Shown here piece by piece: positions 10,245-18,853 of a DNA stretch of 64,000 nucleotides. The stretch is taken from NCBI RefSeq assembly GCF_001426705.1, contig NZ_LMFC01000003.1, forward strand, positions 294,995 to 358,994, in the 5' to 3' direction. Below the pieces are notes generated by a model that saw only the letters and a list, made by a program, of their open reading frames with translations, was not told the origin of the DNA and made no database searches. Made by a program: the position numbers and the translations under genes. Position 1 is the stretch's first letter; every line of letters starts with the position of its first letter. This DNA is from Cellulomonas sp. Root485 (GTDB taxonomy: Bacteria > Actinomycetota > Actinomycetes > Actinomycetales > Cellulomonadaceae).

Positions 10245-13200
10245 GTGCAGATCACCACGCTCGGGGCGCTCGCCGTCGACGGCCGCCCCGTCCGCGGCGA
10301 CCGCCTGGTGGCACTCGTGGGGGCGCTCCTCGACGCACGGGGGCGCGGCGTGTCGTCGGCTGCCCTCGTCGAGGACGTGTGGGAGGGCATCCCGCCCGAC
10401 GACGCGGCCGGCGCCGTGCAGGCGCTCGTCTCGCGGGCGCGACGGCTGGGGTTCGCGATCGAGACCGCCCCGGGCGGGTACCGGCTCCCGACCGACGGCC
10501 TGCGGATCGACGTGGTCGACGCCGAGGCGCTGCTCTCCGACGGGCGGGACGCGCTGCGCTCGGGCGAGGCGGCCCGCGCCCAGGACCTCGGCCGCCAGGC
10601 CCGTGGGCTGCTGCCGGCCGTTCCCGACCTGGACCACCCGGCCACCGCGCACCTGCTCGCCGACGTCGTGACGCTGCAGGCCGAGGCCGGGCTCGCGCTC
10701 GGCCGGGTCGACGACCTCGTGGAGGACCTGCGACGTTTCGCGCTGCGGACGCCGCCGGACGAGCCGTTGGTCGCCCTGCTCGTCCGCGTTCTCGCCGCGC
10801 AGGGCAGGGACGCCGAGGCGCTCGAGGTCGTCGAGAAGCTGCGCGCCGAGCTCGCCGACCGGTACGGCACCGACCCGTCACCCGTCGTCGCCCAGGCCCA
10901 CCTCGCCCTGCTGCGCGGGGAGCTGGCCACCGAGCACGCCGCCCCCGGCCGCGCCGTCGTCGCGCTGCCCGCCCCGTGGCGGAGGCCCGCGACCGCGCTG
11001 GTCGGCCGCGACGACGACGTCGCACGGGTCGAGTCGGCGCTCGGGCAGGACGCACTGGTGACGATCGTCGCGACGGGCGGCGCAGGCAAGACCCGGCTGG
11101 CCGGTGAGGTCGCCCGCCGCGCGGTCGCTGAGGGCCGCTCGGTGCGGGTCGTCGAGCTGGCCGGTCTGCGCGCCGCCACCGAGGTGCTGCCGACGGTGCT
11201 GGCCGCGATCGGCGGGTCGGACGTGTCCGCCGCACGCGCGGACCTGACGACCGAGCGCCGGCTGCTGACCCCCGAGGACCGGTTGCGGCTCGCCGCGCAG
11301 GACCTCGACGGGCTCCTGGTCCTGGACAACTGCGAGCACGTCCTCGACGCCGCCGCCGTGGTCGTCGGCGACCTGCTCTCCGTCGTCTCCCCCGACCTCG
11401 TCGTGCTGGCGACGAGCCGGGCACCGCTCGGCCTCGTCGGCGAGCACGTGCACCGGCTGCGCGCCCTGCCCGACGCCGACGCCCTCGAGCTGCTGGAGAC
11501 GCGGGCCCGCGCCGGGCGGGCGAGCCTGGGCTGGCACCCGGAGCGGGCGCTCGAGCTGTGCCACCGCCTGGACAACCTTCCCCTCGCCCTCGAGCTCGCG
11601 GCCGCACGCCTGCGGTCCATGACCGTCGAGGACGTGCTGGAGGGCCTGTCCGACCGGTTCGCGCTGCTCGACGACGCGCTGCGCGGGCTGCCCGAGAGGC
11701 ACGCCAGCCTGTGGGCGATGGTCGACTGGAGCCGGGAGCTGCTGGACCCGTCCGACCGCGCGCTGGTCCAGCGGCTGGCCGTCGTGCCCACGTCGTTCAC
11801 CGCCGAGACGGCGGTCGCGGTGTCGGGCGCGCACCCCGCCACGGTCCGACGCGGGCTCGCCACCCTGGTCGAGCAGTCGCTGCTCACGCTCGACGAGGAC
11901 GACGGCGGGCTGGCGCGCTACCGGATGCTCGAGACGGTCCGGGAGTACGGCGAGGTGCGGCTCGACGTCGCCGGTGAACGGCCGGCGGCCATGGCCGGGC
12001 TGGTCCGCTGGGCGGCGGAGACCGCCGTCCGGGTCGGTGCGGACTTCGTCGGAGCAGGGCAGCTGGTCGCGTTCGACCGCTGCGCCGCGGAGCAGGAGAC
12101 GCTCGTCGCCGCCCTGCGCTGGGCCGTCGACCACGGGGACGAGGCGAGCGCCGTCGACATCGCGAGCGCCCTGTTCCACCTCTGGAGCATCCGCGGGCTG
12201 CACGTCGAGTGCGTCGAGTGGGCGATGCGGCTCCTGCACGCCGACGACCCGGCCGCACGACGGGTGTCGACTCTGTTCCAAGGCTCCGTACCCGGGCGGG
12301 CACTCCCCGACGCCGACCGCGTGACCACCGCGGGCGTCTTCGCGGCCGTCAACGCCGGCGTCGCCACCTCGCAGCGCCCCGTCGCGCTCGCGTGGCGCGC
12401 GATCCGTCGGGTGCTCGCCGACCGGCCGGCGGAGGTGTCGCCGCGGATGCGCGCGCTCGCCGCGACGCTGCCCGCGCTGGGCTCCCCCGACGTCGACGAG
12501 AGCCTGGCCGCGGCGGAGCGGATGATCGAGGCGGACGACGACTTCCTCCAGGGCCTCGGACTGTTCATGCGTGCCGCGGTCCGGGAGAACGCCGGCGACC
12601 CGTCGATGTCCAGCTCGGACGCGCGCGAGGCGTACCGCCGGTTCCAGGCCATCGGTGACCACTGGGGCATGGGGATGGCCGCGCAGGGCATCGGCCAGTG
12701 GGAGAGCGCGCGCAGCGGCAGCGACTCCGAGAGGTGGCTGAGCGAGAGCCTCGAGCACCTGGAGCTGGTCGGGGCCATGCAGGACGTGCGCAGCCTCCGG
12801 GTCCAGCTGGACATGCAGCGCGCCCTGGCAGGCGACGAACGGGCCACCGCACAGCTCCGGGAGGTGACGACCTCGACGCAGGCGGACGACGTGGACGCCG
12901 CCCAGGCCCACCTCGGCCTGGCGCAGGTCGCGTCGCAGGCGGGACGGGTGCAGGAGGCGCTCGACCACGCCGAGGCCGCGGCCGCGCTGGTCACCGCCAC
13001 GCGCGTCCCCATGCACCAGGCACGCGTCGTGTTCCTCGTCGCCGTCGCGGTCACCCACCTGCACGTCGCGGCGCTGCCCGGCGAGCACACGACGGCCTCG
13101 GCGGAGCGGGCCGTCGAGGTGCTCCGGGCGGCGGCGGCCGATGCTGCCGTGACCAGCGACATGCCCGTGCTCGGGACCTACGCGCTGGGCTACGCGGAGC

Positions 13201-13424
13201 TGGCCGCGTACCGGGGCGAGGTCGACCGCGCACACGAGCTGTGGGCTCTCGGCACGCGGCTCGGCGCCAACCTGGTGCCGTACTTCCAGCTGGGCCTCGG
13301 CGGGTCGAAGGCCGAGCCGGTGGGCGACGGGACCGTCCGGGCGGCGCTGCTCGCGCGGTGGCAGGCTCAGCGCCCCGCGCAGGCCGCGGCACGGGTGCGA
13401 GAGCTGACGGCCGACGCCGGCTGA
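10245..13424 (+). CDS. AfsR/SARP-like regulator with winged-helix, BTAD and NTPase domains
   Basis: 1059 residues from GTG 10245, preceded at six bases by GATGCT and without a Shine-Dalgarno. Residues 1-90 form an OmpR-type winged helix (LGALAVDGRPV through GGYRL), ~95-225 a bacterial transcriptional activation (BTAD) domain, ~245-500 an NB-ARC/STAND ATPase with Walker A TGGAGKTR (~274) and Walker B LLVLDNCEHVL (~355), and the rest is TPR-like helices. The family integrates signals by nucleotide binding and oligomerisation and often controls secondary metabolism or transport. The convergent DrrAB-type exporter is the nearest neighbour, but a link is not shown. Confidence 0.88.
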   Translation: MQITTLGALAVDGRPVRGDRLVALVGALLDARGRGVSSAALVEDVWEGIPPDDAAGAVQALVSRARRLGFAIETAPGGYRLPTDGLRIDVVDAEALLSDGRDALRSGEAARAQDLGRQARGLLPAVPDLDHPATAHLLADVVTLQAEAGLALGRVDDLVEDLRRFALRTPPDEPLVALLVRVLAAQGRDAEALEVVEKLRAELADRYGTDPSPVVAQAHLALLRGELATEHAAPGRAVVALPAPWRRPATALVGRDDDVARVESALGQDALVTIVATGGAGKTRLAGEVARRAVAEGRSVRVVELAGLRAATEVLPTVLAAIGGSDVSAARADLTTERRLLTPEDRLRLAAQDLDGLLVLDNCEHVLDAAAVVVGDLLSVVSPDLVVLATSRAPLGLVGEHVHRLRALPDADALELLETRARAGRASLGWHPERALELCHRLDNLPLALELAAARLRSMTVEDVLEGLSDRFALLDDALRGLPERHASLWAMVDWSRELLDPSDRALVQRLAVVPTSFTAETAVAVSGAHPATVRRGLATLVEQSLLTLDEDDGGLARYRMLETVREYGEVRLDVAGERPAAMAGLVRWAAETAVRVGADFVGAGQLVAFDRCAAEQETLVAALRWAVDHGDEASAVDIASALFHLWSIRGLHVECVEWAMRLLHADDPAARRVSTLFQGSVPGRALPDADRVTTAGVFAAVNAGVATSQRPVALAWRAIRRVLADRPAEVSPRMRALAATLPALGSPDVDESLAAAERMIEADDDFLQGLGLFMRAAVRENAGDPSMSSSDAREAYRRFQAIGDHWGMGMAAQGIGQWESARSGSDSERWLSESLEHLELVGAMQDVRSLRVQLDMQRALAGDERATAQLREVTTSTQADDVDAAQAHLGLAQVASQAGRVQEALDHAEAAAALVTATRVPMHQARVVFLVAVAVTHLHVAALPGEHTTASAERAVEVLRAAAADAAVTSDMPVLGTYALGYAELAAYRGEVDRAHELWALGTRLGANLVPYFQLGLGGSKAEPVGDGTVRAALLARWQAQRPAQAAARVRELTADAG

Positions 13425-13447
13425 GACGGTCTCCCGTCCCAGCCGGC
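13416..13447. terminator. Bidirectional terminator between convergent genes
   Basis: A 14-bp stem with one G-U-type mismatch (13416-13429 with 13434-13447) begins in the last codons of the AfsR-like gene and serves the convergent permease gene too. Confidence 0.6.
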
Positions 13448-13457
13448 GACGTCGTCG

Positions 13458-14285
13458 TCAGACCTTGCGGCGGTACGCCCGCATGGCCAGCGGCAGGAAC
13501 ACCGCGACCAGCCCGACGCACCAGGCCAGCGTCCAGTAGACGCTGTCGCCCATCGGCGTGCCGAGGAACAGCCCGCGCATCGCGGCGACCAGGTGGGTGA
13601 GGGGGTTCCACTCCACGAAGGTCTGCATCCAGCTGGGCAGCGTGGTCGCCGGGACGAACACGTTCGACGCGAAGCTCAGCGGCATGATGATCAGGAACAT
13701 GATCCCCTGCACGGCACCGGACGTCCGGACCTTCATCCCGACGAACACCGACACCCAGGACAGCGACAGGGCGAACACGACGGCGAGCAGGCAGCCGGCG
13801 AGCGCGCTGAACGGGTCCGTGAGGATCCGGAAGCCCATCAGGTAGCCGATGCCGAGCGTCATCACCGTGACGATGACGTAGCGGACGACGTCGCCGAGCA
13901 CCGCACCGATCAGGGGTGACGATCGCGGGATGGGCAGCGACTTGAACCTGTCGAAGATGCCCTTCTCCAGGTCGGTGTTGAGGTTCACACCGATCGCGAT
14001 GGCGCCCGTCGCGATGGTTTGCGCGAGGATGCCGGGGAGCAGGAACTGCAGGTAGGTGTGGGTGTCACCCGCCACCGCACCGCCGAAGATGTAGACGAAG
14101 ATCACGAGGAAGATCGCCGGCTGCAGCGTGACGTCGATGAGCGCCTCAGGCGTGCGCCAGGTCTTGATCAGGCTGCGCTTGGCCAGCGACAGCGAGTGCC
14201 GGACCAGCGGAAACGGTTTGCGGGTGACCGCGGCGGCCGACGTGGGGACGGCGCGCGGGGAACGCTGCTCGGTGAGCGTGGTCAT
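13458..14285 (-). CDS. DrrB-type ABC-2 transporter permease
   Basis: 275 residues with about six hydrophobic helices, starting at ATG 14285 in an ATGA overlap with the ATPase stop. LEKGIFDRFKSLPI and PLTHLVAAMRGLFLG are typical of the DrrB/NodJ family of ABC-2 export permeases. Together with the ATPase it would form a four-subunit exporter for a drug, antibiotic or lipid-like compound; the substrate is unknown. A hairpin follows the gene. Confidence 0.9.
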   Translation of the reverse strand: MTTLTEQRSPRAVPTSAAAVTRKPFPLVRHSLSLAKRSLIKTWRTPEALIDVTLQPAIFLVIFVYIFGGAVAGDTHTYLQFLLPGILAQTIATGAIAIGVNLNTDLEKGIFDRFKSLPIPRSSPLIGAVLGDVVRYVIVTVMTLGIGYLMGFRILTDPFSALAGCLLAVVFALSLSWVSVFVGMKVRTSGAVQGIMFLIIMPLSFASNVFVPATTLPSWMQTFVEWNPLTHLVAAMRGLFLGTPMGDSVYWTLAWCVGLVAVFLPLAMRAYRRKV

Positions 14286-15271
14286 CAGGCCACCTCCTTC
14301 TGGGTCGTGACGGTGGTGTCGTCCTCCGAGGCCGTGCGGCCCGTGAGCGAGAAGAACACCTCGTCGAGGCTGGGCAGGTGCAGGGACAGCTCGGTGACGC
14401 CGATCCCGGCGCTCGCGAGGCGGGACACGGTCGCGGTGAGCGCGGAGTCGTCGGCGACGGGGACCGCGAGGACGCCCTTGCGGATCTCCTCCGGCCCGCC
14501 GGTGCCCGAGGACACCTGGCCGAGGATCGTCGCCGCCTCCTCCATGCGCGTCAGGTCCGACGGGCGGACCTCGAGCGTCTGACCGCCGACCACGCGCTTG
14601 AGGCCCTCGGGGGTGTCGTGCGCGATGACGCGACCGTGGTCGATGACCGTGATCTCGTCGGCCAGCGCGTCCGCCTCCTCCAGGTACTGCGTGGTGAGCA
14701 GGACGGTCGAGCCGTCCGTGACGAGCGAGCGGACGACGTCCCACATGTCCTCGCGCTTGGCGGGGTCCAGTCCGGTGGTCGGCTCGTCGAGGAAGATCAC
14801 GTCGGGGCGGCCGACGAGGCTGGCCGCCAGGTCGAGCCGGCGGCGCATGCCGCCCGAGTACGTCTTGGCGGGGCGGTCGGCCGCCGCGGTCAGGTCGAAC
14901 CACTCCAGCAGCTCGGCGGCGCGGGTGCGGGCGCCAGCCCTGCCGAGGTCCAGCAGCGTGCCGAACAGCACGAGGTTCTGCCGGCCGGAGAGGTCCTCGT
15001 CGACGGAGGCGTACTGGCCCGTGAGGCCGATCGACTGGCGGACGCGCTCGGCGTCCTTGACCACGTCGAACCCGCCGATGCGGGCGTGGCCGGCGTCGGG
15101 GACGAGGAGGGTGGACAGGATGCGGACGGCCGTCGTCTTGCCGGCTCCGTTGGGGCCGAGCACACCGAGGACGGTGCCGCGAGCGACGGCGAGGTCGACG
15201 CCCTGGAGGGCCTTCGTCTCGCCGAAGTGCTTGACGAGGCCGTGCGCCTCGATCACCAGGTCTTGTGTCAT
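14285..15271 (-). CDS. DrrA-type ABC transporter ATP-binding protein
   Basis: 328 residues from ATG 15271, preceded by TGGAG; upstream in-frame extension is unlikely. Walker A GPNGAGKTT (~38), signature YSGGMRRRLDLA (~142), Walker B VIFLDEPTTGLDP, and H-loop region TTQYLEEAD are intact. The DUF4162-like C-terminal tail is typical of daunorubicin-resistance (DrrA) ATPases. It drives export through the overlapping permease. A 21-bp palindrome lies ~45 bp upstream and may be the operator. Confidence 0.92.
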   Translation of the reverse strand: MTQDLVIEAHGLVKHFGETKALQGVDLAVARGTVLGVLGPNGAGKTTAVRILSTLLVPDAGHARIGGFDVVKDAERVRQSIGLTGQYASVDEDLSGRQNLVLFGTLLDLGRAGARTRAAELLEWFDLTAAADRPAKTYSGGMRRRLDLAASLVGRPDVIFLDEPTTGLDPAKREDMWDVVRSLVTDGSTVLLTTQYLEEADALADEITVIDHGRVIAHDTPEGLKRVVGGQTLEVRPSDLTRMEEAATILGQVSSGTGGPEEIRKGVLAVPVADDSALTATVSRLASAGIGVTELSLHLPSLDEVFFSLTGRTASEDDTTVTTQKEVA

Positions 15272-15314
15272 GGCTCCAGGCTGGGGGGACGCGCTGACAG
15301 CCCACCGACACGCG

Positions 15315-15335
15315 GCTGACACGGCCGGTGTCAGC
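15315..15335 (-). promoter_or_regulatory. Palindromic operator upstream of the DrrAB-type genes
   Basis: GCTGACAC and GTGTCAGC are separated by five bases, a perfect 8+5+8 palindrome. Extra GACAC/TGTC half-sites flank it on both sides (15290-15350). This is the layout of a TetR- or other dimeric repressor site; no such regulator gene adjoins it. Confidence 0.5.
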
Positions 15336-15357
15336 GGATCCGACACCGATCACGCGG

Positions 15358-15463
15358 ACGTCCGAGGAAGTGCGCGCTCGGGCAGCCACTTCCTCGGACG
15401 TTGCGCGCGCTCGACCTGGACGTCCGAGGAAGTGAGCGCTGGAGCGACTCCTTCCTCGGACGT
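15358..15463 (-). repeat. Duplicated inverted repeat (two tandem hairpins), likely terminators
   Basis: ACGTCCGAGGAAGTG at 15358-15372 pairs with its complement at 15387-15401; the unit recurs at 15420-15434 paired with 15449-15463 (slightly diverged). Both loops are 14 bases and the period is 62 bases. The array lies directly 3' of the class V PLP enzyme gene. Confidence 0.8.
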
Positions 15464-15465
15464 CG

Positions 15466-16632
15466 TCAGCGCAGCGCGGCCAGCAGTCGGTCCAGCTCGT
15501 CGTCCGACGTGTAGTAGTGCGGGCTCGCGCGGACGACCTCCGTCAGGCCGCGCGCGCCGAAGTCGAGCTGGGCCGACGAGATGCGGGTGACGCTGACGTT
15601 GACGCCCGCGGCGGCGACCCGGGCGCGGACCTCGTCGGCACGCATCCCGTCGACCGTGAAGGTGACGATGCCCGACCTCCGGACACCCTTGTCGCGCACG
15701 GTGACGCCGAGGGTCTGCGACAGGTCCTCGCGCAGCCGTTCCGCGAGCCCGGTGACGCGCTCCTCGATCGCCGGCAGCCCGAACGACAGCGCGTAGTCGA
15801 CGGCCGCGCCGAGGCCGAGGTTGTCCGCGATCGACCGCTCCCACGTCTCGAACCGCAGCGCGCCGGGGACCACCTGATACGTGGTCGGCGACGTCCAGGT
15901 GGCCGCGCCGAGCCCGAGGACCGGCGGGACCAGGGCGTCGGTGATCGCGCGGCTCGCATAGAGGAAGCCGGTGCCGCGGGGGCCACGCAGGAACTTGCGG
16001 CCCGTCGCGGCCAGCAGGTCGCAGCCGAGCGTCTCGACGTCCACGTCGAGCTGGCCGACCGACTGGCACGCGTCCAGCAGGAAAGGGACCCCGGCTCTGC
16101 GGGTCAGCACGCCGACCTCGGCCGCCGGGTTGACGACGCCTCCCCCGGTCGGGACGTGCGTGAGCGCGACGACGGCGACATCGCTGTCGAGCCGGCGTTC
16201 CAGCGCGTCGAGGTCGACCTGGCCGTGCTCGTCGTCCTCGATCACCTCGAGGCTGGCGCCGGAGCGCTCGCACGCCTGCAGGAGCGCGATCGCGTTGCTG
16301 ATGTACTCGGTGCGGGCCGTGAGGATGCGCTGACCCGGCTTGAGCGGGATCGACGAGAACGCCACGTTCCAGGCGGCGGTCGCGCTCTGCACCAGCGCGA
16401 TCTCGTCCGGCTGTGCACCGATCAGCCGCGCGACCGAGCCGTACACGTCGGCCACGCGCGCCTCGGACTCGGCCTCCGCCTCGTACGGACCGATCTCCGC
16501 CTCCCGGCGCAGGTGCGCGACGACCGTGTCGGTGACCACCTGCGGCCGCAGTGCTCCCCCGGCGTTGTTCAGGTGGGCGACATGCTCGATGCCGGGCGTG
16601 TCCCGGCGGGCGCGGTCAAGATCGATCGTCAC
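15466..16632 (-). CDS. Class V aminotransferase-fold PLP enzyme
   Basis: 388 residues from GTG 16632, chosen because TAGACT lies eight bases upstream. LNNAGGALRPQ at the N-terminus, THVPTGGGVVNP, FLLDACQSVGQLDVDV (the cofactor-binding Asp region) and ATGRKFLRGPRGTGFLY (the PLP lysine) are the signatures of the NifS/CsdA-like class V fold. Activity could be cysteine desulfurase-like, ergothioneine-type C-S lyase or epimerase; the substrate cannot be set from sequence. Gene stands alone, bounded on both sides by duplicated hairpins. Confidence 0.88.
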   Translation of the reverse strand: MTIDLDRARRDTPGIEHVAHLNNAGGALRPQVVTDTVVAHLRREAEIGPYEAEAESEARVADVYGSVARLIGAQPDEIALVQSATAAWNVAFSSIPLKPGQRILTARTEYISNAIALLQACERSGASLEVIEDDEHGQVDLDALERRLDSDVAVVALTHVPTGGGVVNPAAEVGVLTRRAGVPFLLDACQSVGQLDVDVETLGCDLLAATGRKFLRGPRGTGFLYASRAITDALVPPVLGLGAATWTSPTTYQVVPGALRFETWERSIADNLGLGAAVDYALSFGLPAIEERVTGLAERLREDLSQTLGVTVRDKGVRRSGIVTFTVDGMRADEVRARVAAAGVNVSVTRISSAQLDFGARGLTEVVRASPHYYTSDDELDRLLAALR

Positions 16633-16640
16633 GATCCCGG

Positions 16641-16646
16641 AGTCTA
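16641..16646 (-). promoter_or_regulatory. -10 element TAGACT near the GTG start of the PLP enzyme
   Basis: Reading the minus strand, TAGACT ends eight bases before GTG 16632 and no Shine-Dalgarno is present, so the transcript is leaderless or nearly so. Confidence 0.5.
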
Positions 16647-16702
16647 GGCAGGACCCCGCACCGGACGTCCGCACATCCGAGCGTCAGGACGACCGAACGC
16701 GC

Positions 16703-16814
16703 GGACGTCCGCACTCGTGCGGGGCTGAGCCCCATCGAGTGCGGACGTTGCAGAGGGTGGATACAGGACGTCCGCATTCGTGCGGGGCCCAGCCCCATCG
16801 AGTGCGGACGTTGC
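16703..16814 (-). repeat. Tandem 49-bp nested-hairpin repeat after hspR
   Basis: Two copies (16703-16751 and 16766-16814) match at 46 of 49 bases, with a 63-base period. Each has an outer ACGTCCGCACTCG/CGAGTGCGGACGT stem (one changed base in the second copy) and an inner GGGGC/GCCCC stem. A fragment, ACGTCCGCAC, recurs at 16665-16674. They probably terminate the dnaK operon. Confidence 0.8.
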
Positions 16815-16821
16815 GGGGGGG

Positions 16822-17244
16822 TCAGCGGTTGCTCGGGTGCCAGAGGACGACGGCGGCGCGGTCGGCGGTGGTCGTCGGGCGGCGGCTGCGGCTGGCTGTG
16901 CGGTTGACCGCGACGACGTCGCCGCGGGGGTCGGCCGTGAAGATGCGGCGGCCCGGATCGACGAACGCGCGCAGGTACTCGACCTGCCGCTTGAGCTGCT
17001 CCAGCTCCGCCTCGAGCTCGAGGATCCGCTTGATGCCGGCCAGGTTGACGCCCTCGTCCTGCGACAGCCGCTGCACCTCGCGCAGGGTCGCGATGTCCCG
17101 CAGCGAGTACCGCCGGCCGCGGCCGCTCGCGCGGCTGGGGGTGACCAGGCCCAGGCGGTCGTACTGGCGCAGGGTCTGCGGGTGCATCCCGGCCAGCTCG
17201 GCGGCGACCGAGATGACGTAGACCTTGGCGTCCTCGCCCGGCAC
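16822..17244 (-). CDS. hspR: HspR, MerR-family heat-shock repressor
   Basis: 140 residues from GTG 17244, two bases after the dnaJ stop. The MerR winged helix is at ~8-75 (YVISVAAELAGMHPQTLRQY, then SRASGRGRRYSLRDI), followed by a heptad coiled coil (~85-105). HspR represses the dnaK operon by binding HAIR elements, using DnaK as co-repressor. Two HAIR elements upstream of dnaK complete the autoregulatory loop. Confidence 0.95.
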   Translation of the reverse strand: MPGEDAKVYVISVAAELAGMHPQTLRQYDRLGLVTPSRASGRGRRYSLRDIATLREVQRLSQDEGVNLAGIKRILELEAELEQLKRQVEYLRAFVDPGRRIFTADPRGDVVAVNRTASRSRRPTTTADRAAVVLWHPSNR

Positions 17245-17246
17245 GG

Positions 17247-18215
17247 CTACTTCTTCGCCGCGTCGAGCAGGTCTGCGCGCACGTCCTGTCCGGACGTCGC
17301 GATGCCGAAGGCCTGGACAGCCTCCCGGGCGGCGGAGCTGAGGCGCTGCGGGACGACGACCTGGACGGTGATGAGCAGGTCGCCCTTGCCACCGGGGACG
17401 CCCTTGCCCTTGACGCGCAGGACACGGCCCGACGGGGTGCCCTCGGGCACCCGGACGCGGACGGTGGACCCGTCGAGCGTCGGCACCTCGATGGTGGCGC
17501 CCAGGGCGGCCTCGTCGAAGGCGACCGGGACCGTCATCCGCAGGTTGTCGCCGTCGATCGTGAACACGGGGTGCGGGGTGACGCGGACGGTGATGACGAG
17601 GTCGCCCGCAGGCCCGCCGGCGGCACCGGGCCGGCCCTTGCCGCGCAGCCGGATCTTCTGGCCGTCGCGGACCCCCGCGGGGATGCGCGCGTTGACGGTG
17701 CGGCCCTCGACGCTGAGCGAGACCGTCGACCCCTCGACCGCCTGCCGGAAGGGCAGGGTCGCGCTGGTGGCCAGGTCGGCACCCTGCTGCGGACCGAACC
17801 CGCCGGCACCGCCGCCGTTGCCGAACAGCCCGCCGAGCAGGTCCTCGAAGCCGGCCGCGCCACCGGGGGCGTTGGTGTACCGGACGCGACCGCCGCCGGG
17901 CTGTCCGCCGCCGAACATGCCGCCGAAGACGTCCTCGAACCCCGCGCCGCCGCGGCCGCCGGAGGTGAACCTCGGACCGCCCGCCATGGCGCGCAGCTGG
18001 TCGTACTGGCCGCGCTGCTCCGGGTCGGACAGGACCGCGTAGGCCTCGCCGACGTCCTTGAACCGCGCCTCCGCCTTGGCGTCCCCCGGGTTGTGGTCCG
18101 GGTGCTCCTGGCGCGCGAGCTTGCGGTACGCCTTCTTGATGGTGGCGGCGTCGGCATCCTTGGGGACGCCGAGGACCGAGTAGAAGTCCTTCTCGAGCCA
18201 GTCCTGACCGGTCAC
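17247..18215 (-). CDS. dnaJ: DnaJ-type co-chaperone without zinc finger
   Basis: 322 residues. The J domain (residues ~8-75, with KAYRKLARQEHPDHNPG containing the HPD that stimulates DnaK ATPase) is followed by a Gly/Phe-rich region with FGGMFGGG repeats and two C-terminal substrate-binding beta domains (ATLPFRQAVEG; TPHPVFTIDGDNL). The four CxxCxGxG zinc repeats of type I DnaJ are absent, so it is a type II (CbpA-like) protein, as usual in HspR-linked operons. Third gene of dnaK-grpE-dnaJ-hspR. Confidence 0.94.
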   Translation of the reverse strand: MTGQDWLEKDFYSVLGVPKDADAATIKKAYRKLARQEHPDHNPGDAKAEARFKDVGEAYAVLSDPEQRGQYDQLRAMAGGPRFTSGGRGGAGFEDVFGGMFGGGQPGGGRVRYTNAPGGAAGFEDLLGGLFGNGGGAGGFGPQQGADLATSATLPFRQAVEGSTVSLSVEGRTVNARIPAGVRDGQKIRLRGKGRPGAAGGPAGDLVITVRVTPHPVFTIDGDNLRMTVPVAFDEAALGATIEVPTLDGSTVRVRVPEGTPSGRVLRVKGKGVPGGKGDLLITVQVVVPQRLSSAAREAVQAFGIATSGQDVRADLLDAAKK

Positions 18216-18235
18216 GCCGCTCCTTCCTTGATCTT

Positions 18236-18280
18236 CGTCCGAGGCCCCACGGGTCTGACAGACCCGCGGGACCTCGGACG
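18236..18280 (-). other. Hairpin between grpE and dnaJ
   Basis: An outer CGTCCGAGG/CCTCGGACG stem encloses an ACGGGTCT/AGACCCG inner stem. It sits between the grpE stop and the dnaJ start and may attenuate or process the operon transcript. It shares the CGTCCG end with the other duplicated hairpins. Confidence 0.6.
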
Positions 18281-18292
18281 CTACTGCGGTTC

Positions 18293-18853
18293 TTACGCCT
18301 CGGGGTCCACGACCGCGACGCGGGCCGCCCGGATGACCCGGTCGGGCGTGCGGTACCCCGGCTGGAGCACCATCTGCACGGTCGACTCCGTGACGTCCGC
18401 GGAGTGCGAGTGCATGAGCGCCTCGTGCACGGCGGGGTCGAACGTCTCCCCCGCCTCGCCGTAGCGGACCACGCCGAACCGCCCGAGGGTGCCCTCGAGC
18501 TTCTCCGCGATCGAGACGAACGGCCCGGTGAGGTCACCGTGCTGGCGGGCCAGCTCGATGTCGTCCAGCACCGGGATGAGCGCCTCCACGATGGTGTGGA
18601 CCCCGCGCTCGTGGGCGGCGAGGGCGTCGGCCTTCGACCGCTTCACGAACCCGGAGTACTGCTGCTCGAGGTTGTAGTAGGCCGCCTGCGACCGCTGCAG
18701 CTCCTCGAGCCGCTCGGCCGCGAGCTTCTCGACCGTGACGAGCCCTTCGAGCACGACCTCCTCCTCGGCGGAGGCCGCGATGGACTCCGCGTCGGCGAGG
18801 ATCTGCTCCTCGGGGGTCAGCTCCTCGTTCTGGTCGTCGGAACCCGTCGTCAC
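18293..18853 (-). CDS. grpE: GrpE nucleotide exchange factor
   Basis: 186 residues from GTG 18853, which overlaps the dnaK stop as GTGA. An acidic N-terminus and long coiled coil (~40-110, [20 protein letters not shown]) lead to the compact beta head with [19 protein letters not shown] and the terminal [20 protein letters not shown] motif. GrpE releases ADP from DnaK and acts as its dimeric exchange factor. Confidence 0.96.
   Translation of the reverse strand: MTTGSDDQNEELTPEEQILADAESIAASAEEEVVLEGLVTVEKLAAERLEELQRSQAAYYNLEQQYSGFVKRSKADALAAHERGVHTIVEALIPVLDDIELARQHGDLTGPFVSIAEKLEGTLGRFGVVRYGEAGETFDPAVHEALMHSHSADVTESTVQMVLQPGYRTPDRVIRAARVAVVDPEA

Noticed and set aside
10878..13235. Minus-strand open frame of 785 codons opposite the AfsR-like gene
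   Set aside because: Composition-driven; the plus strand has BTAD and Walker motifs.
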